Assembly (NCBI RefSeq): GCF_027595985.1 | Contig: NC_073305.1 | Span: 109,202,035-109,266,034, forward strand | Reading direction: 5' to 3' | Length of the DNA stretch: 64,000 nucleotides | Origin: Sorex araneus | Taxonomy: Eukaryota > Chordata > Mammalia > Eulipotyphla > Soricidae | Part shown: one piece after another, positions 24,401 to 36,496 of the stretch | Position numbering within the stretch: position 1 is the first letter of the stretch | Layout: each line of letters begins with the position of its first letter | The notes under the pieces: generated by a model | Database searches by the model: none | Told to the model about the DNA's origin: nothing | The model's input: only the letters and a program-made list of their open reading frames with translations | Position numbers and translations under genes: made by a program

Positions 24401-24719
24401 TTGATTATATATTCTGCATTTTCTTAACCATGCAGCCTTACTCTTACTTTCCATTTCTAGACTGACAATGGATGGGGATGAGGAACAGAATATGAGAATC
24501 AAAATATTTTTTCAGTTACCTTTAACCTTCTGAATGTATTATTTAATCAGATATGGCTCCATATATTTTAATTTTAATGGACTGAAATACAAGAAGAGGG
24601 AAGTTATCAAAATCTTTGGAAGAACTGAAGGAAAAAAGTCAGAACACCATATTTTATACTTGATTCTCAAATCATTCCATCTTAGCTGCATGTAATCCAT
24701 TTGTCAAAAATGTTGTCAC

Positions 24720-24920
24720 TGGGGTTTGAGGAGATAACTCAAAGTACTGGAGTGTATGTTTTCTGTTTGCAAGAGCACCAATTTCAATACACCAAGAACT
24801 GTATAGTCCATGGAACACTGCAGGGTGTACATGCATCCTGGAGAAAAAATCCTGCCATCACTAGTCTGTACATTATAGGGAACTGCTTGGTGGTCCCATA
24901 TTGATTTAAAAAAAAAAAAA
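24720..24920 (+). mobile_element. Old SOR-type SINE-like copy
   Basis: GGGGTTTGAGGAGATAACTC, ATTTCAATACACCAAGAAC and TTGGTGGTCCCATATTG, followed by an A13 tail. The head and tail fit but the body is strongly diverged. Confidence 0.4.
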
Positions 24921-26679
24921 GACTTCTTTCTGACACCTCTCATGCAAGTGCCTCCTATTAACGAAACCTCAACTGCAGTAAAGAACTCTAAGGGAAATGG
25001 AATCTGGCAAGTGGACTTCTTTGTCTTCCAAATCCAGATGCCGAGATATATTACATGAAGCATTAGCAGTTAGAGATAGTCAACAGTAGTTTTTATTTTC
25101 TCAATACTTTCTGAGTAGTTCCTATCCTCTCTCAACCTTCCATTTCATTTTAAAATCTAACTCTTCATGCCAAGTTGAAATAACCCATTAAGCTCTCTTC
25201 CTAACCTCAAGTAGCAATATTGCATTATAGACATAAACCTTCATTTTCTTATTCAGCGCCCAGAAATACCCAGCACATGGAACTTAATAAAGCTCCATCC
25301 TGATGGACATCAGATATGTTTTCCTGCCCAACCAACCACTCAGGAGCCAGAGGAGGCACGTGGAAAGGTAAAAGTGGTAGTTTCCCAAAAGGTTAATCTA
25401 GACCAGAAGAAAAGGAAAAAGGATACAAAGAGAAACCAAGCAAGTTCTCCTTCCTTTCTCTTTCTTCTGTAGGACTCTAGGGCAAAGCTTTTTTTCTTAC
25501 ACTCTTCTGAAGAATTCTTTCTAGCTGATTGATCAAGACCTTTCAATTACCTATTGTGTTATTTTGTAGCATAAATAGTAGCTAGTGTGGTGACAGTCTA
25601 AATTGAAATAAATTATACTTGTTTTTTAACTTTAACATCCTACTATTGTATCAGACAAATAAATCATTAGGATCATAATCACTATCCCAGGTTCTGATTT
25701 CTAGAGGGTCCTGGTTCGCTGGCATAGACTTAACACTATAAGCTTCTGTAAAGCAAGATTTCTGGGTGGTTGGAGTTCTTTATAAAAACTTCATAAAAAT
25801 TAGATGCTTTAACTCACTTAACTGCATCCTATCAATTTTCATCTAATTGGTATGATGCAGTCTTGGACATGGACACATTCCCTTAAACACTATTTTAAAG
25901 TAAATAGTATATATGAACACTATTGTAGAAGTAAGTAAATGGAGTCTGTAGAACTGATTTTGTTCCCTGCTTCCCTCTCCCCAATCCTAGTGACTCAAAA
26001 CTATATGCAAATTGACAAAGAAATATATTGGCATTGTGCATTGAGAAAGGCTTTGACATAATTATGCATAAGTCACAAACTGGGAGAAAACACTAAGAAG
26101 CAGTTTTGAGTGGCCTAACTAAACAGGTGTGATAATCCTGCAGCACAAGAAGACTAATGAAAATTTTAGGAGTTACAGAACTGTATTCAGAGTTTTGTAA
26201 GAGGTTAGCATGTCTCATTATACTCTTTACCTTTCCTTTCAGGCTTTTTTTTTTCCAAAATAAAAATGAAAGATTTAAAAGCAGCCAGCTGGGTAGCATG
26301 TATTGCCAGTAAGAAGTGACGTAAACCAGGCTAATTGATCACTTTTTAAAGATTTAGTGTCCTATTCTCTGTAATAGGACATACAGAAAACAGCTTTGAC
26401 AGCACTGAAGTGGTTTACTAAATTTTGACTACCAACTGAAAATTTAAATCACGCTTATTTTTCGCAAGGTAACCCACTCACAATAGGCAATCTACATGAT
26501 CTCATCCTGTAAGAAAAGCTCTCATGCTCTTCCTGAACCTTTTACCTACTGCGTTGATATGATGCACCTGTCTTTTCCATTAATGGTTGATAGGAAAGGA
26601 TTGGAAAAGGACCTGGAGACCAATTTGCCTTGTGTCTCTTAGGCAGAAATAGACTCTCGCTTTCTATAATAGCTGAATT
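24921..26679. other. Intergenic sequence, nothing recognised
   Basis: About 1.8 kb without clear repeats or genes. Confidence 0.6.
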
Positions 26680-26830
26680 TCTAAAGACCTTTATGACTCA
26701 TGAACAAACTCAGTCTCCCTAGACCTTTTTTTTCTTACCTTAAAAGTCAGATAGTCATAATGCCTATTTTGCATCTCAGGGTTATTTGTAATAATCATAT
26801 GTAAAGTATAATCATTTTACAAAATTAAAT
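26680..26830 (+). mobile_element. Probable MIR-type SINE
   Basis: GACTCATGAACAAACTCAGTCTCCCTAGACC and CATAATGCCTATTTTGCATCTCAGGGTTATTTG resemble the MIR 3' region (CCTCAGTTTCCTCATC ... ACCTCATAGGGTT). Confidence 0.5.
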
Positions 26831-27344
26831 GTGAACTAATATTATATGGTGTATATAATATCTGCTTAATTATATAATTCCCATTATAAAACCGTTGTTT
26901 CTTCTTACGGTTCACATTACCTTATCTGGGCTGTCTTATAAGCTTATCTGGGATGTCACTGCTTATCTTTTCTCCCTATCTTAAACAGAATTTAGAGGAA
27001 CTGCAATACTTTCATAGTCAAGAACTGAGAAATGGCAGGGATCAGGAGGTTAGAACAGAGAAAACTATGAGAAGTTTAAGATTTACCTTGGAATACATTT
27101 TTTTATCTCCTTCCAAGTTGGCTCATTAGTCCTTAATCCATTTTAGACTCCAATAAGTCCATTTTAGAGTTAGTCAAGAAGTGAAATAACGGCAGTCAAT
27201 AATTATGGACGGAGATTAAAGTCCATGACGTCTTTAAAATGCTAAGCCTCCTGACTTAGACTGAAGACTCAAGGTGGCTGCTAAACCTATTTGGTCAGAT
27301 CCCCCTTTCCAGTAGACATTTTACTCAGCGTCTCCCCTGGAAAT
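26831..27344. other. Intergenic sequence, nothing recognised
   Basis: No supportable feature. Confidence 0.6.
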
Positions 27345-27612
27345 TTCCTTCCTTCCTCCCTCCCTCCCTCCCTCCCTCCCCCCTCCCTCCCTCCCTCCCT
27401 CCCTCCCTCCCTCCCTCCCTCCCTCCTTCCTCCCTTCCTTCCTTCCTTCCTTCCTTCCTTCCTTCCTTCCTTCCTTCCTCCCTCCCTCCCTCCCTCCCTC
27501 CCTCCCTCCCTCCCTCCCTCCCTCCCTCCCTCCTTCCTTCCTTCCTTCCTTCCTTCCTTCCTTCCTTCCTTCCTTCCTTCCTTCCTTCCTTCCTTCCTTC
27601 CTTCCTTCCCGC
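27345..27612. repeat. Long compound (CCCT)n/(CCTT)n microsatellite
   Basis: About 270 bp of pyrimidine tetranucleotides in alternating CCCT and CCTT blocks. Overlapping open frames of about 119 codons on both strands are repeat artefacts. Confidence 0.95.
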
Positions 27613-27713
27613 CCTCTTTTTTCTTCTTTTATTTTTTATTATTATTATAGTTAGGTATCTTGTCTCGGAAAGTGTTACCATTTATGCATTGATGTATACA
27701 ATTATCCAGACCA

Positions 27714-27892
27714 GGGGCTGGAGCAATAAATAGTACAACAGGTAGGGCATTTGCTTTGCATGAGGCCGACCCAGGTTCGATTCCCAGAATCCCATATGGT
27801 CCTCTGAGTGCTGCCAGGGGTGATTCCTGAGTGCAGAGCCAGGAGTAACCCCTGTGCATTGCCAGGTGTGACCCAAAAAGAAAAAAAAAAAA
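27714..27892 (+). mobile_element. SOR-type SINE, full length and well preserved
   Basis: The order is GGGGCTGGAGCAATAAATAG, ACAGGTAGGGCATTTGC (A box), CAGGTTCGATTCCCAGAATC (B box), CATATGGTCCTCTGAG, GATTCCTGAGTGCAGAGCC, AGGAGTAACCCCTGTGCATT, CCAGGTGTGACCC and an A-rich tail. A short AGACCA repeat flanks it. Confidence 0.9.
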
Positions 27893-27949
27893 GACCAAAG
27901 TGCTCAAGACTCCACCAATGCCAGAATGTCATTTCCAGTCTACCCCATC

Positions 27950-28190
27950 TTTTCTCCTTCCTCCACACCTACCCTTCTTTCCTCCCATATTCTCTTTTCT
28001 GTAATTCAGGGTCAGGGGTTTGTTGACATTTGATACTATGCCACAAATGAGTGGGACAATCAGATATTTGTCCTTTCTTTGGTTAACTTTGCTTTACAAG
28101 ACACCATCCATTTCCATTCAAGTTGAAGTGAACTACATGTTTTCATTTTTCTTATGGCTGCATAGTATAGGAATTCTTTTTTAAAAAATT
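27950..28190 (-). mobile_element. Possible old L1 3' fragment
   Basis: TTTTTCTTATGGCTGCATAGTATAGG resembles the complement of the conserved L1 ORF2-end block, but the rest is diverged. Confidence 0.35.
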
Positions 28191-28612
28191 GAACAAATAG
28201 TATCTTCCAGTTGCACCCAAGATTACTATAGGGCCCCTGGATTATTCCAGTGTGCCTCAATCCTCCCAGAGGTACTATCTTCCACTTGGAATCACTGTTC
28301 TAATTGGCCTGAAAATATAAACTATTGTAGGGAAAAAGATAATAGGAAAAAAGAGTTGGAATCAGGATTCTGATTTGTATTTAAACATTTTTTGGGAATC
28401 TATTTCTTTATATAATCTTCTAATTGTTCTTAAATGGCTCTTGAAATCTTAAACTTCTTCAAACTTAAGAAGCCCCAAATTTATTATTTTTATAATAGAA
28501 ACTACATAAAATGCTCAGTAAATTTTTATTTAAAAAAACATACTTATTCACTTTTCTTGATCAATCTCCCTCCTAACCTGCTTTGTTATACTGATATGCA
28601 TTCAACTCAAGA

Positions 28613-28791
28613 TTTTTTTTTTTTTTTGCTGTTTGGGTCACACCTGGCAATGTACAGAGGTTACTCCTGGCTCTGCACTCAGGAATCACCCCTGATGGTG
28701 CTCAGGGGACCATATGGGATGCTGGGAATCGAACCTGGGTTGGCCTCATGCAAGGCAAATGCCCTACCTGCTGTGCTATCACTCCAGCCCC
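28613..28791 (-). mobile_element. SOR-type SINE, full length and well preserved
   Basis: Poly(T), then GTTTGGGTCACACCTGGCAA, GGTTACTCCTGGCTCTGCAC, GGACCATATGGGATGCTGGG, AATCGAACCTGGGTTGGC, GCAAGGCAAATGCCC and CTGTGCTATCACTCCAGCCCC. This is close to the family consensus in complement. Confidence 0.9.
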
Positions 28792-29564
28792 AGAATCTGC
28801 ACTTTGAAAAAATGCTTGGGAGTTATTGATAACTGAGACAAACTCTAATACTTTAACAAGGTTAATGGGAAAAGGAACTCCTATTCTTTAGGGGGATTGC
28901 TAAATGTTGCTACCTGACTTTAAAATGTAATCAAATAAAGCAACAAATGAATAAAAGGAAAAAATTAATAAAATATGAGACAGGCCTCCGTCTTCCTGCT
29001 CCTATTCCTAAAATTTGTCTCAGGTATTCTCTAGTTCTGAGAAATATAACAAGTAAATGAAAAAAGAGACTTTACTAATTGTACCAGAAAAACATAGCCC
29101 TTAATTTACCAGGTTACCAGGTTTGTTCTGAAATAAAGATAACTGTGTTATTAGAAGATGTGCTTCCTATTACATTTGTTTCTGACTACAATGCCACTCA
29201 AATGTTGTAAGCAAAAGCTGGGACATGCTCTCAACGGGTCAAGCTAAGGAGGAGTTAATGAAGTTTGGACACTCATTCAACACTCTCATTTGCTTCAATA
29301 CTTTTTCCATTTGCTCCCACCTGATTTCTCCACCTAATATCCCCTATGAAATCTTCATATGAGCGGGCGATTTGAAATCCTTTTCTTTAACTATGTTACT
29401 GATTATTTTTCACATTTTTTACATCGAAATTAATACTTGCCTCATAACATAGCTCATCTCACCTGCATCTTAAACCAAGTCAGTTTCATTCATTCACTCA
29501 TCAAAACTCAACAAATCTTTATATGAGTCCTATTTTAGACAATAAGAATATAGCAGTAATTTAT
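28792..29564. other. AT-rich intergenic sequence, nothing recognised
   Basis: No supportable feature. Confidence 0.6.
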
Positions 29565-29700
29565 GGGGCCAGAATAATAGTACAGCAGGTAGGGTGTCTG
29601 TGTTGCATGCGGGCAACCTGGGTTCCATCCCTGGCATCCTATATGGTCCTCCAGTATCCAGAGCATTTCTGGGTGTGGTCCACTCCCCCCACCTCCAAAT
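29565..29700 (+). mobile_element. SOR-type SINE with shortened body
   Basis: GGGGCCAGAATAATAGTACAG, TGGGTTCCATCCCTGGCATC and a body that jumps to TCTGGGTGTGGTCC. Confidence 0.75.
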
Positions 29701-29962
29701 TAAATAATGATGTAGTCACTGTCACTGTCATCCCGTTTCTCATCGATTTGCTCGAGTGGGCACCAGTAACGTCTCCATCGTGAGACTTGTTGTTACTGTT
29801 TTTGGCATATCAAATATGCCATGGGTAGCTTGCCAGGCTCTGCCATGCGGGCGGGATACTCTCAGTAGCTTGCCGGGCTCTCTGAGAGGGGCAGAGGAAC
29901 CGAACCCGAGTCGGCTGCATGCAAGGCAAACACCCTACTGCTGTGCTATGGCTCTAAATAAT
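29701..29962 (-). mobile_element. Composite SINE with RTE-like 3' end, full length
   Basis: TAAATAAT flanks it on both sides (29701-29708 and 29955-29962). On the plus strand it reads GTCACTGTCACTGTCATCCC, GGGCACCAGTAACGTCTCCA, GTTTTTGGCATATCAAATATG, CATGCGGGCGGGATACTCTC, and a complement of the tRNA-like head with GAACCCGAGTCGGC. Confidence 0.85.
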
Positions 29963-30043
29963 ATAACAATAAATTAGTGAAAGTTCTTATCTTTATGGGA
30001 TCTCGTTCAATGGTATAAAAAAATCAAAGAAACTAATCTAATT

Positions 30044-30120
30044 AGCACTGTAGCACTGTCATTTCATTGTTCATCGATTTGCTCAAGCAGGCACCAGTAA
30101 CGTCTCCATTGTGAGACTTA
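30044..30120 (-). mobile_element. Composite SINE, 3' end only
   Basis: Only the RTE-like terminal block is present (plus strand: AGCACTGTAGCACTGTCATT, CATCGATTTGCTCAAGCAGG, CACCAGTAACGTCTCC). It is an example of severe 5' truncation. Confidence 0.8.
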
Positions 30121-31129
30121 TATAATTTCAAGTAGCAGCAATTATAACTGAAATATAAATATAAAAGTAAGACAGTTTGCTTAGTATGATGGAATATTTC
30201 ATGTATGAAAATCTACTCACAACAGTTTGTAATCCTCATTGCCTAAAATAAAATTTTAAAAAAGCTTGAAGAGTAACATAAAACTTGGTGGAAACTTTTA
30301 AGCAGCTGATTCAGGAATATTCTGAGAAAGCAACATTTCATTAAAAACAACAATTAATAATAATAAACTTTTATTACTGAGTAAGAAAAGAACATGCAAA
30401 AATGTGAAGAAAACATTTTCCAAGGAGATGGGACAACCAGCAGATGCTCTTAAGTGGGAACTAGCTTACCACTCATGTTTTGGCAAAATTGTTAATTTCA
30501 CTGCTGTTCTGTTTTCTTTGTTCATATTCCATTGTCACCTTTCAATGAAATATGCTAGTGAGAAGATGTCAGTTTTGTGCAATTTTTTATAAGTCACCAT
30601 AGAATATAAAGCCAAGGGCATGAGAAAGTAGGTATTTATTAAATGCTTTGTTGATCAGTTAAAACTGGGGCTTTCTTTTACACATGCAACCCAGGAAGTA
30701 CATAACTAACCAGTGACAGTTAAAAATATTCTTTAAAGATCTCTCCCCTGACTAAATAACCACCTAAATTGACAACACAACTGGTTTTACACATTTGTGT
30801 GTGTTTTTGTGTGTGTGTTTGGTGGAGGGGTCTGGGTCTAGGGTTGGGAGCAGTTAAGTCTGGAGTGTGCAGTGCATTTAAACCACTAGAGAAATGGACG
30901 ACCATGGCTTTGAAAGTAAAAAGAACCAAAAACTAAATTATAATAACTTCAAGATGACAGTTAGCCAGAGTAGTTACATAAGAAACATTCAAGAGAATTT
31001 TAATGTGCTGCAGCAAACAGGATTATGGGGCAATAAAAATTTAAGGTACATTCTAGTTAAGCCCTAAAGATTTTTGCAGTAGTTCTGAAAAGAAAACACA
31101 AGTGTCCAGAAGCTTAGTGAGTACTTTTG
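30121..31129. other. Intergenic sequence, nothing recognised
   Basis: Contains a short GT-rich stretch near 30797-30820; otherwise no feature. Confidence 0.6.
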
Positions 31130-31430
31130 CTTCCCTCAGCTGAACGTGCAAATCACCTAGCCTTATTTGTTGCAAAATAAGTAAGTGACATCTAGTGCCT
31201 GTCTGTAAAGGAGCTACATGTTTGGAGCTCTGCCTCTTTAAGTTTCAAGCAAGGTACATTTCAAGGGTTATTACCCTCACCTAGACTCTCCATTAGTGTG
31301 CAGGGCTCTTTATAGTACCCCATGCAGAGTTAAGTCTCATGAGTAATTAACCTCCAGGTAGCTGAAAAATTAATTTTCAGCAAGTCAGTTCTACTTGCAA
31401 GCAGAATCTCCCCTTCTAAAGGGAAACAAA
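31130..31430. other. Candidate conserved noncoding element
   Basis: This repeat-free stretch has higher complexity than its surroundings. It contains homeodomain-type TAATTA (GAGTAATTAACC near 31342) and a near-palindrome GCTGAAAAATTAATTTTCAGC (about 31361-31381). Functional status is inference only. Confidence 0.3.
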
Positions 31431-31649
31431 CAAGGACTTTCACTTCTTTTGCTTCTAAGTCTAGCAGAGGCTAAACACATAAAAAACACTCAGCAAATAT
31501 TTAATGAATGAGCCATGTTTCAAAAAACTTGCTGCTCTGGGTACTCTAGGTGAATGCAGCGTTTAATGGTACCTGAAATTAGACATAACAAGTCATAAAG
31601 TTTCTTGACTTGAACTATAGTAAGAAACCCTCTGTTTGTGGGGGAAGTT

Positions 31650-31812
31650 GGTTTTGGGCCATTGCCAGCTGTACTCAGGGATGACTCTTGGCTCTGTGCT
31701 CAGGGATCATCCAACGGTGCTTTCGGAACTATATGGGATGCCAAGGATAGGACCAGGGTTGGGCACAAGCAAGGCAAGCACCCTGACCAATGTACTCTCT
31801 ATCTCTGCTCCA
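31650..31812 (-). mobile_element. SOR-type SINE
   Basis: GGCTCTGTGCTCAGGGATCATCC, ACTATATGGGATGCC and AGCAAGGCAAGCACCC are the complement of family blocks. Confidence 0.7.
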
Positions 31813-32047
31813 ACAACAATTATTTGACCTCATTTTGTAATCCTATGTAGTTTATAAAGTTGTCTACCAAAGTATGTCTCACAGTTAAATTTTAATTTCA
31901 GGTTAATATAATTTTTAGTATGTCTATGAAAGCAAGGTCTATATTTATATTTAAAAATATTTGTGTAGTTAAAATTTAACCAGGCACCTTATATTTTTCT
32001 TACATTTGGAAACTAATCCAGCCTTTAGGCTTTAACCTATTTGAAGT

Positions 32048-32199
32048 TTTTCAGGGGAGAGACATTCCTGGCAGTGGGACTGAGACCTGAGGCCAGCTCC
32101 TCATGGAGCTCTGGGAACAATGAGGAACTAGGGAATGAACCCGGGGCCTTTTATATTCGAGGGATGTGCTTTATCACTTGAGGCACCTCCCTGACTCCA
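32048..32199 (-). mobile_element. Old SOR-type SINE
   Basis: Decayed complement blocks such as GGGAATGAACCCGGGGCC and GATGTGCTTTATCACTTGAG. Confidence 0.45.
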
Positions 32200-33217
32200 A
32201 AGTTGGTTGAAATTTGCCTCTTTATTTTCTTGAAAACTGGACCCTACAATGCAGATGTTTTAATGGTTTTAATTATTTCCTATGAAAATGAAGAACATAT
32301 GAACCATGCACCGTGATCTTCTTGACCTTACTCGAAGAGCCATAGAATAAGATTTTTAGAAACATATGTAATTTGGGACTAATGTAAAAATGGCATTTAT
32401 TCATAGTGTCTAGTGTAGTTCATTATGTTGAATTTTACTAAAAACTAAAGAGCAAGAAAAAAAAATGAAGAAGAAAAAAAATGAAAGAATAGGATTTCAG
32501 CTGTTTTCTAATGACATGGCCAGATGATGCCACAAAATTTTGGCATTACTGATAAGTACACACTGTGCTGGAAATTCAAGTTTCTAAAGGGGATCCTGAA
32601 GGGAACTTTCCATTATTGAGGTTAGAAATAACTTAGCCCCACACTCATAAATTCCTGCAGTTCAGGATGCTCTGTGTCCCTAGGAGAGAAAGCACAGGTT
32701 TTGTCCCAACTACATAAACTGTTAAACTAGGACAGTTGTTTTTTTAAAATTATGAGCATATACTTTAAAAAATTATGTTTTTAACTATTTCAAATGACAG
32801 TGATGGATTTTAGCAAGTAAGTATAAAAACAGGTGTCCCTTTACTTTATGAAAGCCAATTATTAGGCCTGGGAGAGGACTCAAAGGGGACGTCAGCACCG
32901 TATGGCATCTCACCCATCACCTCAGGCTGTGGCCATGGTGGCTTCTGCTTTGCTATTCTAAACACAGGTGCAGCACAGAACCTTCAGGTCAGAACTACCC
33001 AGTGCACAAACCATCCCTACATTTCTGGGATGGTTCCTCAAATCCCTGATCATCTCAGGGGAGCATATTGCCCTTAAGACAAAGGAAGCCATATATGCCA
33101 AAAGCAAAGGTTAGAAAAGCAGATTAAGACATAAGGTAAAATGTTAAAGCTGTTATTTACATTAAATAATTCAACATTTCACTAAATATTAGATTATTTT
33201 AACATTTTAAAAAATAT
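32200..33217. other. Intergenic sequence, little recognised
   Basis: A SINE-like remnant may lie near 32865-33070 but is too decayed to call. Confidence 0.5.
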
Positions 33218-33395
33218 AGGTGCTGGAAGGATGCACAGGTGGTATGGCATTGCCTCAAACACAGGCAACCTGAGTTTGAGTCCAGATTCCTGGCTCTGTG
33301 TAAGGGACTCAGAGTCCTACCATGAATGAACTCTGAGTGAAGAGCCAGGAGTACACCTCGAGCACTGCTGGGTGTGGCCACAAAATCCCCTAAAA
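33218..33395 (+). mobile_element. SOR-type SINE
   Basis: AGGTGCTGGAAGGATGCACAG, CTGAGTTTGAGTCCAG, GAGCCAGGAGTACACC and CTGGGTGTGGCCAC give a diverged full copy. Confidence 0.65.
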
Positions 33396-34722
33396 GAGAA
33401 AGAAATATGAACATAAAAAAATTAAATAAACAACTTTCCAGATTGTCCTATGTATTGGAACAGTAAACTAGTGTTTTGTAGAGTGATGATAACATCTCCT
33501 GAGGGATGCTGGACCAATTCAGGGGAGCAATAAGTAGCCCTGAGATTAATTTTTGGGGGAGAGTTTGGCTAAAGAAGATTTTCATTGGGGGCACTGAGAG
33601 ATATTTTCCTGAATATAAGGGGAAGTAAGTCTAGTAAGTTTGGGGACCTCTGGTGTAGCTGCTTGCTCATTTTAGAACTCCTTGATTGATATACCTACAC
33701 CATGGTTTGCACTTATATTTAGTATTTCTCCTTTAAAACTTCCAATTAATTCCTCCTACCATTCTATACACTTTATAAAACTCAGCTCGTTTCAACTGTT
33801 TTCCTGTTATATAAAATTTGTAGATAAAGTTCTCTTAAAATTTGGCATCAAACACTTCATTATACTTTCAGTTATTAACCTATTCAAAAACTTCAAGTAC
33901 AAAACAGTCAGATGCAGTCAGGATGGTCTGACTATAGAAAGGGACAAAATGCACACCAAAGGATAGAAGTGGATCTTCAGTGATGAGCTTAATGTCATAT
34001 ATACACCAAGTGTTGACTTTTTTCAATGATGTACACCTAAAGCATGAACACTAAAAAGTTATTTTTTATTTTATAAAAGAATAAGTCACTAACTTAGAAA
34101 TAGCATGAAGATTATCAGTTTATTATTTAAAAAATAAACTTCCTTAGAATAGTCGTTTATTGAAAAGTGTGATGATGATAGTATAGAAAGTACCCATATA
34201 TTTTCACGGATACTTTCCCCATCATTAATATACAACATTAGCATGATGCATTTGTTATAACCAATAAGCCAACATTGAAACATTACTTCAGTAATACTTT
34301 ATTCTGTATTATTTTTTGCTAAATGTGCTATTTTATTCAAGGATCCTTTCCAGGAAACCACATTAAATTTCATTGTCAGGTACCCTTAGGCTTCTCTAGG
34401 CTGCTGCATTTTTCAGATTTCCTGTGTTTTAATGTCTTTAGTGCTAATTTGACATTTTATAGGAAGTCCTCAAATTTAGATGTGTCTAATATTTTATGAT
34501 TAGACAAGTATCTGGGTTTGGAGAAGAAATGCCACAAAGATGAGGTGTCATTTTCACCTAGTAACAAGTATACATGTTACATCATCATGATAACTGCTTA
34601 GGTAACATTTGCCAGGTTTCTTTTCTGATTCTCTTTCTCCTCTCTTTTTTCATATTCCACATTTTCAAAGAAAGTCATTGCACAGCTCACTGTTAAGAGT
34701 CAAGGAATTAAATTCCATCTCC
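33396..34722. other. AT-rich intergenic sequence, nothing recognised
   Basis: No supportable gene or repeat. Confidence 0.6.
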
Positions 34723-35139
34723 TAGAGGGGGCAGTATCTACAAAGATTACTTGGAATTCTGCACAAAAATAGGGTTTCTTACCTTTACATTTATACAACC
34801 AGAATCTATTTCTGTCTGTATGGATTCATAGGTATTTTATACTTTGATTATTATCCACCACCACCACCCCTAATCTTTTTACTCTTTGAGTAAACCTTTA
34901 TTCTTTGGAGCTAAAAGTGTTTTCTGGAATATTCTTTGCCTCAGTACTATAAATTTAGCTATATTTCAAGGAGATGGGTAGAGTTACGGAAGACTAGCAT
35001 TAGAATCCAAGATCTGGTCCTTGTTGGATGAAAACAACTATCATTTAAAATTATTTTAAATCCCTACCCTTACCTGACTATTGCTATCAGAATAAAGAAC
35101 ATTCACACAATTGTTTTTTTCTGAGAAGAAAAATTTATT

Positions 35140-35297
35140 TAATTTTTTGGTTCATTTTGGGGAAATACTCAGGGCTTACTTTTGGCTCTGCACTCAGGGG
35201 TCATTCCTGGAACCAAATTTGCTGCAGAGGCTGGAAACTGGATTGGCTGTGTGCAAGGCAAGCACCCTAACTGCTGTTCTATAACTCTGAACCCATC
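35140..35297 (-). mobile_element. SOR-type SINE
   Basis: TTTTGGCTCTGCACTCAGGGGTCATTCCTGG and GTGTGCAAGGCAAGCACCC are the complement of body and head. Confidence 0.7.
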
Positions 35298-36075
35298 GGT
35301 GATTATTTTAACAGTTCTTATCCTACTTTATATTTGAAAGCTATTATTTCAATATCCCTCTTTTACTTTTCCTTCACCTTATTTCTTCTTAAAGGAAACA
35401 AATGTTTGGTGAATGAGGTTCCTACGGAAAGGAAGGGTGGGTTACTCCAGGCTTAGCTAAGTGCAGCCTGTAATTCAACTAGAAAAGAAGGGTGTATCTA
35501 AACTTGGGAGGATTTTAATACATACTGTTCCTTTTCGACCCCTGTTTAAAAGAATTATGTGATAACTACAGACCTGTGAGGTACTGGTTATAAGGATGAA
35601 GTTCCAACAACAACAACAACAACAAAAAGAATGACAGTAATATCTTTATCAAACCAAATAACTACCTGGTATTTTTTTTTTTTTTTGGTGAGAGAAGCTT
35701 GTTTCTAATACCAGGAATGGCCTTATCATATATTCAGTACCAAGTAGGCATTCTACCCAATATCTTTAAATGGTTTTAGAAACCAGTTTATATACAATAT
35801 TATTCTAGGGTGAACAAATTCTCATCCTACTAGTAGTGAGTCTACAAAATATATGAAAATTTTAAAGAAAAATATATCCACTGATAACCTGAACTGGTGA
35901 GACTATGGTTTATCAAAAAGGAGATTTGTTTGCACCCATTACATGCATGCACCCACACCCTCTCTTTCTCCCCTTCCCCCGCAATAGGGCCTATGATCAT
36001 CGGTCTTCCTCTTCCTCTTCCAATACTGGCTTTCAATACCTAAACACTCTAAAAACACTTTAAAGCCTCAAGTGT

Positions 36076-36078
<3 letters not shown>

Positions 36079-36122
<44 letters not shown>
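36079..36122. repeat. (CA)n microsatellite
   Basis: About 22 uninterrupted CA units. Confidence 0.97.
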
Positions 36123-36126
<4 letters not shown>

Positions 36127-36439
36127 TCCATTTTTAACACTTGTGCTACTCATTAAATCCAAGACCCATTCAGAGGTACAGTCCAGTTATGAGTTTCTAC
36201 TGATACTGTAAACAACCCAGACTTCCAAGTCACTTTAAACTGCTAATAAATAGCCAAGTAAAATTTTGGTATCGATTAACAAGATTCTTTTGAAACTAAT
36301 AGAGGAAATCAGAGTCTGGCTGGCCAAGAAGTAGAAATTTTAATTTATGATACTCCAACTGGAATTTGCTAGAAGTTGGCTTCTTGATCCTTTGTCTTTT
36401 CTCTTGAACACATGCAGATTCAGGAGACACTATCTTAGT

Positions 36440-36496
36440 GCAGACATCAAAGATGACAGACACAGATGAATAGAAAAAAATAATTTCTTTTTATTT
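36440..36496 (-). terminator. TENT5A cleavage and polyadenylation region
   Basis: On the minus strand TTGTAAATAAAAAGAAATT places AATAAA at 36495-36490, overlapping TGTAAATA, a Pumilio-type element. About 20-50 nt downstream is a GU-rich stretch (CATCTGTGTCTGTCATC, then TTTGATGTCTG). This fits a mammalian poly(A) site with cleavage near 36470. The resulting 3' UTR of about 3.9 kb agrees with the long 3' UTR known for the human gene. Other AATAAA-like sites, for example near 36915, are possible alternatives. Confidence 0.6.

Noticed and set aside
27291-27681. Overlapping open frames of about 119 codons on both strands
   Set aside because: Artefacts of the CCCT/CCTT array.
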